Positions 50,340 through 59,027 of a stretch of 64,000 bases of DNA are shown here, piece by piece (within the stretch, counting starts at the first letter, position 1; the number at the start of each line of letters is the position of its first letter). This stretch comes from Salinibacterium sp. M195 (GTDB lineage Bacteria > Actinomycetota > Actinomycetes > Actinomycetales > Microbacteriaceae). The stretch spans positions 868,001-932,000 of the forward strand of contig NZ_CP040814.1 of NCBI RefSeq assembly GCF_019443965.1, in the 5' to 3' direction. The notes below the pieces were generated by a model. That model had not been told where the DNA came from, made no database searches, and saw only the letters and a list, made by a program, of their open reading frames with translations. A program made the translations under genes and the position numbers.

Positions 50340-50998
50340 CAGACGAGGCCGTCGGTGTCGCGCTGCAGGCGCTCGCCGAATTCGAACGCGGCGGCGACGA
50401 CGCCGAGGGCGAGACCCCAGGCGAGGGGAGAGAATTCGATAAGTACGCCAAAGATAAGCAAGCCTTCTTCGCCGATACCGCTGTCGCCACGTGCGAGCAC
50501 GGCATCTCCCAGAAACTGGATGATTTCCGCGTTCGTGATGCCCTGAAGCAGGGGCAACAACATTCCGACTGCCATCACGAGCACGCTCGCTGTAAGGGCT
50601 GACCACGTGGCGGAGCGGGCAAAGGGCCGCTTCTTGAGGAGTTTTGTGCCGAGCACAAACACAATGAGAGAGAGCCCAATGCCGAGCATCGCGCCTGCGG
50701 TCTCCTGCGACACCAGGAGCACGCGGATTCCGGCCGGGAGACCTTCGATCACCAGCGACACGGACTCGTACTCAGCTTTGCTGATGGCGGCAATTCCGTC
50801 GGCGAATTCTGGGGAGCGGGAGTTTGCGATTCCAAGTCCGTCAACAGTAATTTCGTTGGCGGTGAGCAGGTGCACCGACCGAGCTATCAGCAGGATGAAG
50901 CTCGCGATTCCGACGAGGAGCGCGCCGAAAGTGATTGCACGGAGCCCGCGTCCGTCAAGAACTTCGAGACGCTTGGCCGTGTGCGGTGATTTCTTCAT
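50339..50998 (-). CDS. DUF2975 membrane protein
   Basis: 219 residues from ATG 50998, selected for the GAGGA sequence upstream; GTG 51013 is an alternative. Four hydrophobic segments are found at about residues 20-42, 95-118, 130-152 and 178-200. LKKRPFARSATWSALTASVL is the typical DUF2975 cytoplasmic loop before the third helix. It is translationally coupled to the small HTH gene by a one-base overlap, the usual DUF2975-HTH layout, and probably controls the activity of that regulator. It is divergent from the lipoprotein gene at 51148. Confidence 0.8.
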   Translation of the reverse strand: MKKSPHTAKRLEVLDGRGLRAITFGALLVGIASFILLIARSVHLLTANEITVDGLGIANSRSPEFADGIAAISKAEYESVSLVIEGLPAGIRVLLVSQETAGAMLGIGLSLIVFVLGTKLLKKRPFARSATWSALTASVLVMAVGMLLPLLQGITNAEIIQFLGDAVLARGDSGIGEEGLLIFGVLIEFSPLAWGLALGVVAAAFEFGERLQRDTDGLV

Positions 50999-51147
50999 GT
51001 CGAGCTTCCTCACGTTTTTCGATCCTATCGATAATCGTTAAGGTAACGTTTATCGATGGGGTGCGCAAGTGGCGAGCACGCCGTGTGATGCGGAAATTGC
51101 ACGCCAAACGATTCTCCTCAGGAGTCAACACGACGTACGGTTGAATT

Positions 51148-52230
51148 ATGAATTTTGGTCAACGAATGTTCGTTGCGATGGCGAGCGCTGCCGTTCTGAC
51201 CCTCACTCTTGGCGCCTGCACCCTCTTCGACAGCACGTCAAGCAACGCGGGTGTCAGCCAGCTCGATCCCGTTCAGCAGCGGGCGTTCAGCGACACCGCA
51301 AATGCGGTCAGGTTGATCGGCGGAGTTGAGTCGGTATCGTCGAGCGCCACCACAGGCGACGTGTGGGGAGACGAAATCTCTCTCGACGTCACGGTGAGCC
51401 CCGTCGTGTCCGATGCCAGCGTGAGGGTGATTGCCGCGACCCTGCGAAACAGCTTTGATCGCAACGAGCTAGCAACGGTGCCAATAATTCTGACCCTGCG
51501 TACCGACGGTGCCCGCAATGGAACCTTCGAGCAGAGAAATTTTGACCTCTCCGACGACGCGGTCGCCAGCAACTTTTCGTACTGGCGAGCGGTCCAAGAG
51601 GCAATTGGCGCTGAGCTACGGATGGAGCTGTCACTGAGCCCTCAAGGTGACGACCGCTATATGCGCTCGCTTTCATCGCCCCCTGAGGTCGCTGCCAACG
51701 ACACGATGGATCGCTTCGTTGAGAACTTTGATGGGCTCGCCGCGGTCCCCGATGTCAACGTCGACAAGTCATACACAATCTGGGCGGTAAACGGATTCCA
51801 ATCCACCCACACGCTGCCGCCGGCTGACGTCGTTACCCTTATCGACGACATCCGCACGATCATTCCTCTGAACGGCAATTCAGCGGAGGGGCTCCTCTCG
51901 GCGGCAGGCGGCGAGTCACTCGAGGGCGTTGTCGTGTATTGGGCCCCGCCCGACGGAGTGCTGCCGGCAACAGAAGTCAGCATCAATCGTGCCCAGTTCC
52001 GTGAGCCTGACTGGCGTGCCGCCATCGATGTTGCGATCAGGGCAAGCGCAGAATCAGATGTCAGCGTCCAGTACATCGCTGGCAATAGTCAGTTTCGCCT
52101 TCTCACCTCTGCCTGTGAAGGGAACGTCGCGACAACAAGTGACGATGAGAAATTCTTCGAGGCGGTTCGCGACGCGGGGGCTCCGCTATCACCCGATGCT
52201 GCGCCAGGTCTCTGCCTCCCGAAGTTCTAA
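51148..52230 (+). CDS. Lipoprotein of unknown family, first of a tandem pair
   Basis: 360 residues. The signal peptide ends in lipobox LGAC with Cys24. The mature protein contains repeated alpha/beta segments reminiscent of tandem ACT/BON-like folds: RLIGGVESVSSSATTGDVWG with DEISLDVTVSPVVSDASVRV, and later DNFDGLAAVP-like and YWAPPDGVLPATEVSI parts. Two cysteines near the C-terminus (TSACEG and GLCLPKF) are conserved in the next gene product. The two proteins align along their length (YWRAVQEAIGAELRMELS with YWRAIEKTVGTALSMSLT). The function is unknown; both are probably anchored to the outer face of the membrane. Confidence 0.75.
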   Translation: MNFGQRMFVAMASAAVLTLTLGACTLFDSTSSNAGVSQLDPVQQRAFSDTANAVRLIGGVESVSSSATTGDVWGDEISLDVTVSPVVSDASVRVIAATLRNSFDRNELATVPIILTLRTDGARNGTFEQRNFDLSDDAVASNFSYWRAVQEAIGAELRMELSLSPQGDDRYMRSLSSPPEVAANDTMDRFVENFDGLAAVPDVNVDKSYTIWAVNGFQSTHTLPPADVVTLIDDIRTIIPLNGNSAEGLLSAAGGESLEGVVVYWAPPDGVLPATEVSINRAQFREPDWRAAIDVAIRASAESDVSVQYIAGNSQFRLLTSACEGNVATTSDDEKFFEAVRDAGAPLSPDAAPGLCLPKF

Positions 52231-52286
52231 TTCAGCGACCCGTATTGGGGCAAGCCCTCTCGCCGCGTCAGAAGTAAGTTTGAATC

Positions 52287-53363
52287 ATGAAACTTCCTAG
52301 GCGGCTCTCTTCTGTCGTCGTGACCTCCGCTCTTCTCGCAGTCGCGCTCGGCGGCTGTTCCTTCGTCGGCGACGCGGGTCAAGTGTGGGGAATAGTTGCC
52401 TCCGACGCAGAGAAGCAGCGAAAGGTCGCGAGCGTGGTCTCCGCGCTCGAAGGCATCGAGGGTGTCGAGTCTGCGTCATCCGACTTCTCCGCTGACGGCC
52501 CGGCGGGAGACGAAGTTCACCTGCAGGTGACCGTGGGGGCGGCATCCACAAAAGAGCAAGCCTGGAAAATCGCAACCATAACCTATGAGGCCTTCTCGAG
52601 CGTTGAGCTGGCGGAGACGGTGCCACTGCTCACGCTTCGAATCGCCGGGAACGCACACAGCGTGCTGACCCGCAGCTTCTTCGCCTACTCCGACGAACAA
52701 TTTGCCGAGGACTTTGACTACTGGCGCGCTATCGAAAAAACGGTCGGCACCGCGCTGTCGATGTCGTTGACCGAGGGATACGTTACCGGCACGTACCTGC
52801 GAACGTTCATGGCGCCGGATGGTGTCGATGGCGTCTCCACTGCCGAGGGCGTTATCGACAACTTTGATGCGCTCGCGGCGGTACATGATGAGACCAAGAA
52901 CCCCACCATGTGGGAATTGTCTGGAATGCGGTCGTATCCGACCCTGCCATCAGCGCAGGCCGTTGAGTTGCTCGACGAGATTCGCGCCACCATTCCCCTC
53001 GTCGACTATTCACAACTACCAGAGAACCCTGAGCCAGAATTCGAGTATCCCGAAGGCGTGCAGTTGATGTGGAGCACGCCGTTCTTCGAAGCGCCGACCA
53101 CCGTCGAGATTGTGATCACTCACAGCGAATATCGTGAATCTGATTGGGATGCCGCTCTAGGTGCCGCGGTCCGTGCGGCAGAATTGGCGAATCTTAATTT
53201 TCGATACGCAGCCGGCGATCAGCAGTTTCAGCTGCACACCTCCACGTGCGAAGGCACCGTAGCGGTCTCGGGCGATGATCGGAAACTCTTCGACACGGTG
53301 CTCGCGAGCGGCGCACAATTCCTGACCGGCGCTGCGCCCGGCGTGTGCATCCCTGAGCAGTAG
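52287..53363 (+). CDS. Lipoprotein of unknown family, second of a tandem pair
   Basis: 358 residues from ATG 52287, 56 bases after its paralogue. Lipobox LGGC with Cys24. It shares with the preceding protein the order of blocks: an IEGVESASSDFSADGPAGDE-like N-terminal unit, DYWRAIEKTVGTALSMSLTE, VIDNFDALAAVHDE, AVELLDEIRATIPLVDYS, SEYRESDWDAALGAAVRAAE, and the C-terminal cysteines in TSTCEG and PGVCIP, which probably form a disulfide. The pair clearly arose by duplication and has diverged strongly. No known domain is recognised and there is no enzyme motif. clpC follows but has its own promoter region. Confidence 0.75.
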   Translation: MKLPRRLSSVVVTSALLAVALGGCSFVGDAGQVWGIVASDAEKQRKVASVVSALEGIEGVESASSDFSADGPAGDEVHLQVTVGAASTKEQAWKIATITYEAFSSVELAETVPLLTLRIAGNAHSVLTRSFFAYSDEQFAEDFDYWRAIEKTVGTALSMSLTEGYVTGTYLRTFMAPDGVDGVSTAEGVIDNFDALAAVHDETKNPTMWELSGMRSYPTLPSAQAVELLDEIRATIPLVDYSQLPENPEPEFEYPEGVQLMWSTPFFEAPTTVEIVITHSEYRESDWDAALGAAVRAAELANLNFRYAAGDQQFQLHTSTCEGTVAVSGDDRKLFDTVLASGAQFLTGAAPGVCIPEQ

Positions 53364-53432
53364 CCCAGCACAGTCACGCCTAGGGCGAACAGCGGACTAT
53401 TTCGCGATTTCTCTGGTTAGTCTCTTTACATC

Positions 53433-53455
53433 GGTACCGAATTCGTAGCGGTATC
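53433..53455. promoter_or_regulatory. Inverted repeat upstream of clpC
   Basis: GGTACCG (53433-53439) and CGGTATC (53449-53455) are reverse complements at six of seven positions and lie 15 bases before the ATG, just ahead of the AAAGGAG ribosome binding site. It could be a heat-shock or ClgR-type operator or an mRNA hairpin; the regulator cannot be named. Confidence 0.35.
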
Positions 53456-53469
53456 AAAGGAGTGAAGAG

Positions 53470-55947
53470 ATGTTTGAGAGATTTACCGACCGCGCCCGTC
53501 GTGTAGTCGTCTTGGCCCAAGAAGAGGCCAAGATGCTCAACCACAACTACATCGGCACAGAGCACATTTTGCTTGGCCTCATCCATGAGGGTGAAGGTGT
53601 TGCCGCAAAGGCGCTTGAGTCTTTGGGCATTTCACTCGACTCTGTGCGCGAGCAAGTGCAAGACATTATTGGCCAGGGTCAGCAGCAGCCGACCGGTCAC
53701 ATCCCCTTCACGCCGCGTGCCAAGAAGGTACTTGAGCTGAGCCTGCGTGAAGCGCTGCAGCTTGGCCACAACTACATCGGCACCGAGCACATCCTGTTGG
53801 GTCTCATCCGCGAGGGTGAAGGCGTTGCCGCTCAGGTTCTTGTCAAGCTCGGCGCTGACCTCAACAAGGTTCGCCAGCAGGTCATCCAGCTCCTCGGAAG
53901 CTTCCAAGGCAAAGAGGCTGTCGCTGTTGGCGGCAACGATGCGACTCCCGATAAGGGTTCGCAGGTTCTTGACCAGTTCGGCCGCAACCTCACTCAGGCG
54001 GCTCGCGACGGCAAGCTCGACCCCGTAATCGGCCGCGAGAAGGAGATGGAACGCGTCATGCAGATCCTCTCCCGCCGCAGCAAGAACAACCCCGTCCTTA
54101 TCGGTGAGCCTGGCGTGGGTAAGACCGCTGTTGTCGAGGGACTCGCGATCGCCATCGTTAACGGTGACGTACCCGAGACTCTGAAAGACAAGCAGCTCTA
54201 CTCGCTCGACCTCGGTTCGCTCATCGCTGGTAGCCGCTACCGCGGTGACTTCGAAGAGCGCCTCAAGAAGGTTACAAAGGAGATCCGCACTCGCGGCGAC
54301 ATCATCGTCTTCATTGACGAAATCCACACCCTCGTTGGTGCTGGTGCCGCTGAGGGTGCAATCGACGCTGCCTCTATCCTCAAGCCACTGCTTGCTCGCG
54401 GTGAGCTCCAGACGATCGGTGCAACGACTCTCGACGAGTACCGCAAGCACTTCGAGAAGGATGCCGCGCTTGAGCGTCGCTTCCAGTCGGTTCAGGTTCA
54501 CGAACCTAACCTTCCGCACACCATCAACATCCTGAAGGGGCTCCGCGACCGCTACGAGTCCTTCCACAAGGTGTCCATCACTGACGGCGCCATTGTTGCT
54601 GCAGCGAACCTCGCCGACCGTTATGTGTCTGACCGGTTCCTGCCAGACAAGGCAATCGACCTTCTGGATGAAGCGGGCGCACGTCTGCGTCTGTCCATCC
54701 TTTCCGCGCCCCCTGAGCTGCGTGAATTCGACGACAAGATCGCCGAAGTCCGTGGCCAAAAAGAGGGCGCAATCGAAGACCAAGACTTCGAGAAGGCTGC
54801 AAGCCTGCGCGACGAAGAGAAGAAGCTCCTCGGCGAGCGTCTTCGTCTCGAGAAGCAGTGGAAGTCCGGCGACGTTGGCGCGAGTGGAATCGTGGATGAG
54901 GGTCTGATTGCCGAAGTTCTGGCAGCAGCAACCGGCATCCCCGTCTTCAAGCTCACTGAAGAAGAGTCCAGCCGACTCATCTTCATGGAGAAAGCACTCC
55001 ACATGCGCGTCATTGGTCAAGAGGAAGCCATCTCGGTTCTCTCCAAAACCATCCGCCGCACCCGTGCTGGCCTCAAGGACCCCAACCGCCCCAGTGGTTC
55101 GTTCATCTTCGCTGGCCCCACCGGTGTAGGTAAGACCGAGCTCGCTAAGGCTCTTGCTGAGTTCCTGTTCGACGACGAGTCGGCCATGATCTCGCTCGAC
55201 ATGAGTGAGTACGGCGAGAAGCACACCGTTTCGCGCCTGTTCGGTGCCCCTCCCGGATTCGTTGGATTCGAAGAGGGCGGCCAGCTCACCGAGAAGGTGC
55301 GCCGCAAGCCATTCAGTGTTGTGCTGTTCGACGAGATCGAGAAGGCTCACCCCGACATCTTCAACTCGCTCTTGCAGATCCTCGAAGAGGGCCGCTTGAC
55401 CGACGGCCAGGGTCGCGTGATCGACTTCAAGAACACCGTCATCATCATGACCACCAACCTTGGTACCAAGGACATCACCGCTGGCCCGATGGGCTTCCAG
55501 GTGGAGGGTGACTCGGCAACAAGCTACGACCGCATGCGCGGCAAGGTTGTTGAAGAGCTCAAGAAGCACTTCAAGCCTGAGTTCCTCAACCGTGTTGACG
55601 AGACCATCGTCTTCCCGCAGCTGAGCAAGCCAGAACTGCTTCAGATCGTCGACCTCTTCATCAAGCGACTCTCCGAGCGCATGATGGATCGCGACCTCAC
55701 CGTCGAGCTCACTGTTCCCGCCAAGGAGCGTCTCATCGAAGTCGGGTTCGACCCCACTCTCGGTGCACGACCGCTCCGCCGCGCAGTGCAGCACGAAGTT
55801 GAAGACGCCCTGAGTGAGAAGATCCTGCACGGCGAACTCAACGCCGGCGACCACGTGCACGTTGACTTTGTTGACAGCGTGTTCGTATTTACCACTAGCC
55901 GCCAGCCTGGACTCCCCGAAAAGGAACCAGCTGAGGTGGAGGCCTAA
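53470..55947 (+). CDS. clpC: ATP-dependent Clp protease ATP-binding subunit ClpC
   Basis: 825 residues from ATG 53470 with AAAGGAG upstream. Two Clp_N repeats form the N-terminal domain ([20 protein letters not shown] and its near copy [20 protein letters not shown]). AAA domain 1 has Walker A GEPGVGKT, followed by the UVR/middle domain that binds MecB-like adaptors, and AAA domain 2 has Walker A GPTGVGKT and [20 protein letters not shown]. It unfolds substrates for ClpP1P2 and is essential in many actinobacteria. The acidic tail ends in EKEPAEVEA. It is monocistronic, followed by a strong hairpin. Confidence 0.97.
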   Translation: MFERFTDRARRVVVLAQEEAKMLNHNYIGTEHILLGLIHEGEGVAAKALESLGISLDSVREQVQDIIGQGQQQPTGHIPFTPRAKKVLELSLREALQLGHNYIGTEHILLGLIREGEGVAAQVLVKLGADLNKVRQQVIQLLGSFQGKEAVAVGGNDATPDKGSQVLDQFGRNLTQAARDGKLDPVIGREKEMERVMQILSRRSKNNPVLIGEPGVGKTAVVEGLAIAIVNGDVPETLKDKQLYSLDLGSLIAGSRYRGDFEERLKKVTKEIRTRGDIIVFIDEIHTLVGAGAAEGAIDAASILKPLLARGELQTIGATTLDEYRKHFEKDAALERRFQSVQVHEPNLPHTINILKGLRDRYESFHKVSITDGAIVAAANLADRYVSDRFLPDKAIDLLDEAGARLRLSILSAPPELREFDDKIAEVRGQKEGAIEDQDFEKAASLRDEEKKLLGERLRLEKQWKSGDVGASGIVDEGLIAEVLAAATGIPVFKLTEEESSRLIFMEKALHMRVIGQEEAISVLSKTIRRTRAGLKDPNRPSGSFIFAGPTGVGKTELAKALAEFLFDDESAMISLDMSEYGEKHTVSRLFGAPPGFVGFEEGGQLTEKVRRKPFSVVLFDEIEKAHPDIFNSLLQILEEGRLTDGQGRVIDFKNTVIIMTTNLGTKDITAGPMGFQVEGDSATSYDRMRGKVVEELKKHFKPEFLNRVDETIVFPQLSKPELLQIVDLFIKRLSERMMDRDLTVELTVPAKERLIEVGFDPTLGARPLRRAVQHEVEDALSEKILHGELNAGDHVHVDFVDSVFVFTTSRQPGLPEKEPAEVEA

Positions 55948-55965
55948 GCCTCACCGCAACGACAC

Positions 55966-56002
55966 GTGGCTGGGCCGCACCGAGAGGTGTCGGCCCGGCC
56001 AC
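55966..56002 (+). terminator. Hairpin terminator downstream of clpC
   Basis: GTGGCTGGGCCGCACC (55966-55981) pairs with GGTGTCGGCCCGGCCAC (55986-56002) around GAGA, with one or two mismatches. It is very stable and begins 19 bases after the clpC stop. No T-run follows, as is common in actinobacteria. Confidence 0.6.
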
Positions 56003-56029
56003 TTCGTCGTTAAGCGGTACCGTTAGCGC

Positions 56030-56533
56030 GTGACCACATTCAGCATACGATCGGCGATTACTGCCGACGTGCGGGCAATTCAGGGCCTCATTGAGCCCCT
56101 TGTCAACGAGCGCATCCTGCTCGGCAAAGACCTCGTCGTCTTCTACGAGGCAGTGCAGGAATTTCGGGTTGCCGTAACCCCTGACGGCCACGTCATCGGG
56201 TGCGGTGCGCTGCACGTCATGTGGCACGACTTAGCCGAAGTGCGAACGCTGGCGGTGTCATCCGATTGGCTTGGCAAAGGTGTTGGGCACGCACTGCTTG
56301 CCCAGATCGAACAGGATGCGCACGCTCTCGGCCTTGAGCGCTTGTTCTGCCTCACCTTTGAGACCGACTTCTTCGCGCGCAACGGCTTTGAGCCTGTCAA
56401 GGAAGAGCTTGTCGATCCTGCTGTATTTGCTCAGCTTTCGCTCTCACCCGATGAAGGAGTGGCCGAATTCCTCGATCTTTCTCGTGTGAAACCTAATACC
56501 CTCGGCAACACGCGCATGCTGAAGCGTCTTTAG
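56030..56533 (+). CDS. argA: Amino-acid (glutamate) N-acetyltransferase, short ArgA type
   Basis: 167 residues from GTG 56030. A GNAT-fold protein: the acetyl-CoA loop is VSSDWLGKGVGHALLAQIEQ, preceded by ADVRAIQGLIEPLVNERILL. LFCLTFETDFFARNGFEPV and the final NTLGNTRMLKRL match the short actinobacterial glutamate N-acetyltransferase (Rv2747-like). It makes N-acetylglutamate for arginine synthesis. There is no arginine operon nearby. Its stop lies inside a small inverted repeat. Confidence 0.88.
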   Translation: MTTFSIRSAITADVRAIQGLIEPLVNERILLGKDLVVFYEAVQEFRVAVTPDGHVIGCGALHVMWHDLAEVRTLAVSSDWLGKGVGHALLAQIEQDAHALGLERLFCLTFETDFFARNGFEPVKEELVDPAVFAQLSLSPDEGVAEFLDLSRVKPNTLGNTRMLKRL

Positions 56534-56548
56534 AGGCCCGAGACGCTT
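56522..56548 (+). terminator. Inverted repeat at the argA stop (possible terminator)
   Basis: AAGCGTCT (56522-56529) and AGACGCTT (56541-56548) are exact reverse complements with an 11-base loop containing the argA stop codon. No T-run follows, so it may be only a weak terminator or an mRNA-end stabiliser. Confidence 0.4.
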
Positions 56549-56559
56549 AGCCTTACGGT

Positions 56560-57174
56560 ATGTCGACGTTTCGGAATCCGGTCGGCCCGCAGTCAAGCAG
56601 CGTCTACTGGCGCCGACGCTTGATCGTCGGGCTCGGTGTCATTGCCGTGATCACGATCATCTTATTGATCGTCTTCGGCCCCAAGGCGTCAACGGATCCG
56701 ACCGCGACGGCCCCCGTCGATGCTCCGGCCACCGAGACGAGCGCTCCCGCAGCCACCGACTCGAGCGGTGCAACAGTGTGTGACCCCGCCAAGCTCACGC
56801 TTGAAGCAGTCACTGATTCCACAAGTTACGATGCGGGCCAAAATCCACAGTTGGCGTTCTCGGTCAAGAGCACGATGACCGAGCCCTGCGTCATCGAAGC
56901 AGGCAGCGACATTCAAGAGTTTGTTATTACCAGCGGCAGTGATGAGATCTGGAACTCGAAGCACTGCCAGTCAGCGGCCGAGCCGGCCACCGTCGAGCTA
57001 GAGCCGGGCGTGCCTAAGCAGTCCCCGTGGATCGTCTGGGATCGTACTCGTTCAGCGACAGATACCTGCGAGTCCGATCGTCCGGTGGTCACCGCTGATG
57101 GCTCGAGCTACCACCTCGAGGTCTCGATCGGCTCTCTTGCTGCGGAGACCACACAACAGTTCTTGTTGAACTAA
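56560..57174 (+). CDS. Membrane-anchored extracytoplasmic protein of unknown function
   Basis: 204 residues from ATG 56560; a TAGCCT -10-like hexamer lies seven bases upstream and there is no ribosome binding site, so leaderless translation is likely. A short basic N-terminus and one helix (LIVGLGVIAVITIILLIVFG) are followed by an Ala/Thr/Pro/Asp-rich linker and an outside beta-sandwich-like domain with four cysteines (VCDPAKL, EPCVIEA, SKHCQSA, DTCESD) that could form two disulfides. It resembles actinobacterial DUF4232-like proteins in outline, but the family is not certain. It is followed after 12 bases by the SseB-like gene. Confidence 0.75.
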   Translation: MSTFRNPVGPQSSSVYWRRRLIVGLGVIAVITIILLIVFGPKASTDPTATAPVDAPATETSAPAATDSSGATVCDPAKLTLEAVTDSTSYDAGQNPQLAFSVKSTMTEPCVIEAGSDIQEFVITSGSDEIWNSKHCQSAAEPATVELEPGVPKQSPWIVWDRTRSATDTCESDRPVVTADGSSYHLEVSIGSLAAETTQQFLLN

Positions 57175-57186
57175 CCAGGATCGGTC

Positions 57187-57591
57187 ATGGAATCTTCATC
57201 CTCGTCGGCGCAGAGCGCCGAATTCAGCTCGCCCATGCTCGCTCAGGCACTCGAGACTGGCGATCCGGTTGCGGTAGCTCTCGCGCTGCGCAACGACCGC
57301 GTCGTTGTGCCGATGCTGAGCGACGGTGACGATGGCGAAGCCCAAGTGCGGGTGTTTAGACGCGGCGAGGCTGACAAGTACATGCTGTTGCTCTTTTCCT
57401 CCGTTGAGACCTATGTCGCGATGCTGCCCGAGGAAGACGACCACCAAGTCGTGACCTACCAGGCCGCTGAACTGCAGGGGTTCCTCGAGACCAATCGTGG
57501 AGTCATTGAGTCCATTTGGTTCGATGTGGCCGGCCCTCACACAATGCAAGCGTCCCCCGACGACATCTTGGAAGCCCTCACCCTTTCCTAA
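57187..57591 (+). CDS. SseB-like N-terminal-domain protein
   Basis: 134 residues from ATG 57187 (CAGGA nearby upstream). After a Ser-rich start comes a compact domain: RNDRVVVPMLSDGDDGEAQV, KYMLLLFSSVETYVAMLPEE and VIESIWFDVAGPHTMQASPD, typical of SseB_N-type proteins of Actinobacteria. No catalytic motif is present; homologues often sit beside secretion or envelope genes. It is probably cotranscribed with the preceding anchored protein. The role is unknown; assignment to SseB is by pattern only. Confidence 0.65.
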   Translation: MESSSSSAQSAEFSSPMLAQALETGDPVAVALALRNDRVVVPMLSDGDDGEAQVRVFRRGEADKYMLLLFSSVETYVAMLPEEDDHQVVTYQAAELQGFLETNRGVIESIWFDVAGPHTMQASPDDILEALTLS

Positions 57592-57798
57592 CCCAGCGCC
57601 CCGTTCGCCGCTGAGGCGGTGACCTTTTCTGTTTAGGGCAATTCGAGGGTGATGTCCCAGTTCAGGGGACAAATGACCTGATCCGGGCGGTTTAAGCCCT
57701 TTTTCGGCACTCTTTCGGGTTACATGCAGCTAAGGCCAAGCATGATTGTTGTAGAAAGGGCTTTCTATCCCTCGTCTTCGACGGTTACTCTGTTCAAC

Positions 57799-58899
57799 GT
57801 GGAAGACAACAGTTTCGGTGTGCCAGCGGGATGGTACCCAGACCCTCTTGGTTTGCCCCAGCTTCGCTGGTGGGATGCCCAAGCGTGGACTGAGCACACC
57901 TCAGACGCTCGTGCCCCCATCGTCGTGCAACCAGCTACCAAGCTCGCCTTCGCCGACGATGACTATGACGACGACATCGACGAGCTTCCCACCCGTCGCG
58001 ACCAGCGGGATCGTGAGCGCAATGACGGTGGAGACACCGTCTTCGCCGAGACGCGTCGCGAGCCGGAGCCAGAGACTGCCGCAGTTCGCGACGAGCTGAG
58101 TGCCCAGCCGCTTCTCGCGATGACTTTGCGTGAGCTTGAGCCGCCGATGGACGAAACGAAAGAGGCCGACGAGCCTCAGCTTTTGCCCAAATCTGCAACA
58201 GCCCACGCGAACACGATGCCTGGTGCATCCACTCTGAGCTCGTACGCGCAAGAAGAAGAAGCCCCGCAGCGAGAAATTCGCCAGCACCGCACCTATAACC
58301 CGGCTGTCTGGCTCATCGCCCTGCTGCCGATCGTGCAGTTGCTGACCAGCGTATTCTTGGTTGCTTTTACAAACTTGGGCAGCAACTTGCCGTTGCTGCT
58401 CGTCGTGTGGATCGCGCCCTACGTTGTGGTGCTTGGTCTCGCGGCCTACGACAACTTGCTCCTGCAGGTGTGGGGCCACGAACGTCCGGCTAGCGCAGCC
58501 TGGGCGTTGCTTACTGCTCCCGTCTACTTGGTTATTCGCGGACTCCGAACGATGCGTGAAACCGGTAAGGGTATCGCCCCGATCGCTGCCTGGTCGGGAA
58601 CGATCCTGGCGCTGGTGGTCGGCATGATTGTGCTTCCGGGTCTTGTCATTTCACTGCTCCCGCAGACGTTTAGCACCCAGATCGAACAGACGGTCGAGGC
58701 GCAGGCGTCAACGCTTGGCGCAAACATCCAACTCGACTGCCCGAGCACCCCGCCACTGCTTGTCGGCGAAACTTTCAGCTGCCTTGCTCTCAAGCCAGAC
58801 AATGGTCAGACCGAGTCGATCTTGATCAGCTTGCAGCGAGAAAATGGCTGGATAAGCTGGCGCGTGGATGACTGGGGACTCTGGAGCTTGTTCGGCTAG
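57799..58899 (+). CDS. DUF2510-domain multi-helix membrane protein
   Basis: 366 residues from GTG 57799. This start puts the DUF2510 unit at the N-terminus as usual (VPAGWYPDPLGLPQLRWWDA, then AWTEHT); a TACTCT -10-like hexamer lies just upstream, so the mRNA may be leaderless. In-frame ATG 57742 and ATG 57724 are alternatives. A long acidic, disordered linker (about 30-170) contains DDDYDDDIDEL and Glu/Pro-rich parts. Four helices follow (about 175-290), and a C-terminal outside domain with two cysteines (LDCPSTPP and FSCLAL) ends in WISWRVDDWGLWSLFG. The function is unknown; DUF2510 proteins are often linked to envelope or secretion. Confidence 0.75.
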   Translation: MEDNSFGVPAGWYPDPLGLPQLRWWDAQAWTEHTSDARAPIVVQPATKLAFADDDYDDDIDELPTRRDQRDRERNDGGDTVFAETRREPEPETAAVRDELSAQPLLAMTLRELEPPMDETKEADEPQLLPKSATAHANTMPGASTLSSYAQEEEAPQREIRQHRTYNPAVWLIALLPIVQLLTSVFLVAFTNLGSNLPLLLVVWIAPYVVVLGLAAYDNLLLQVWGHERPASAAWALLTAPVYLVIRGLRTMRETGKGIAPIAAWSGTILALVVGMIVLPGLVISLLPQTFSTQIEQTVEAQASTLGANIQLDCPSTPPLLVGETFSCLALKPDNGQTESILISLQRENGWISWRVDDWGLWSLFG

Positions 58900-58920
58900 A
58901 ACCGAACCATTATTCGTGTC

Positions 58921-58956
58921 GCAAAGGCGGCTCGCCTGTTGGCGGGCCGCCTTTGC
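58921..58956. terminator. Bidirectional intrinsic terminator
   Basis: GCAAAGGCGGC...GCCGCCTTTGC pairs across 58921-58956 with an additional CGCC/GGCG inner stem around TGTT. It lies 22 bases after the DUF2510 gene and faces the convergent radA gene. Confidence 0.85.
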
Positions 58957-59027
58957 TGTTGCTGCTGGGCAACAACTGCTGTTGGGGACGCCTGCTGCGG
59001 CGGGAAAACAAGGTTCCTGCTGCGCCA

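Noticed and set aside
53632..55860. 742-codon open frame antisense to clpC
   Set aside because: It mirrors the clpC frame exactly; the product has no motif and Val/Leu/Asp/Glu-rich composition. Antisense frames of this length are expected opposite GC-rich conserved genes.
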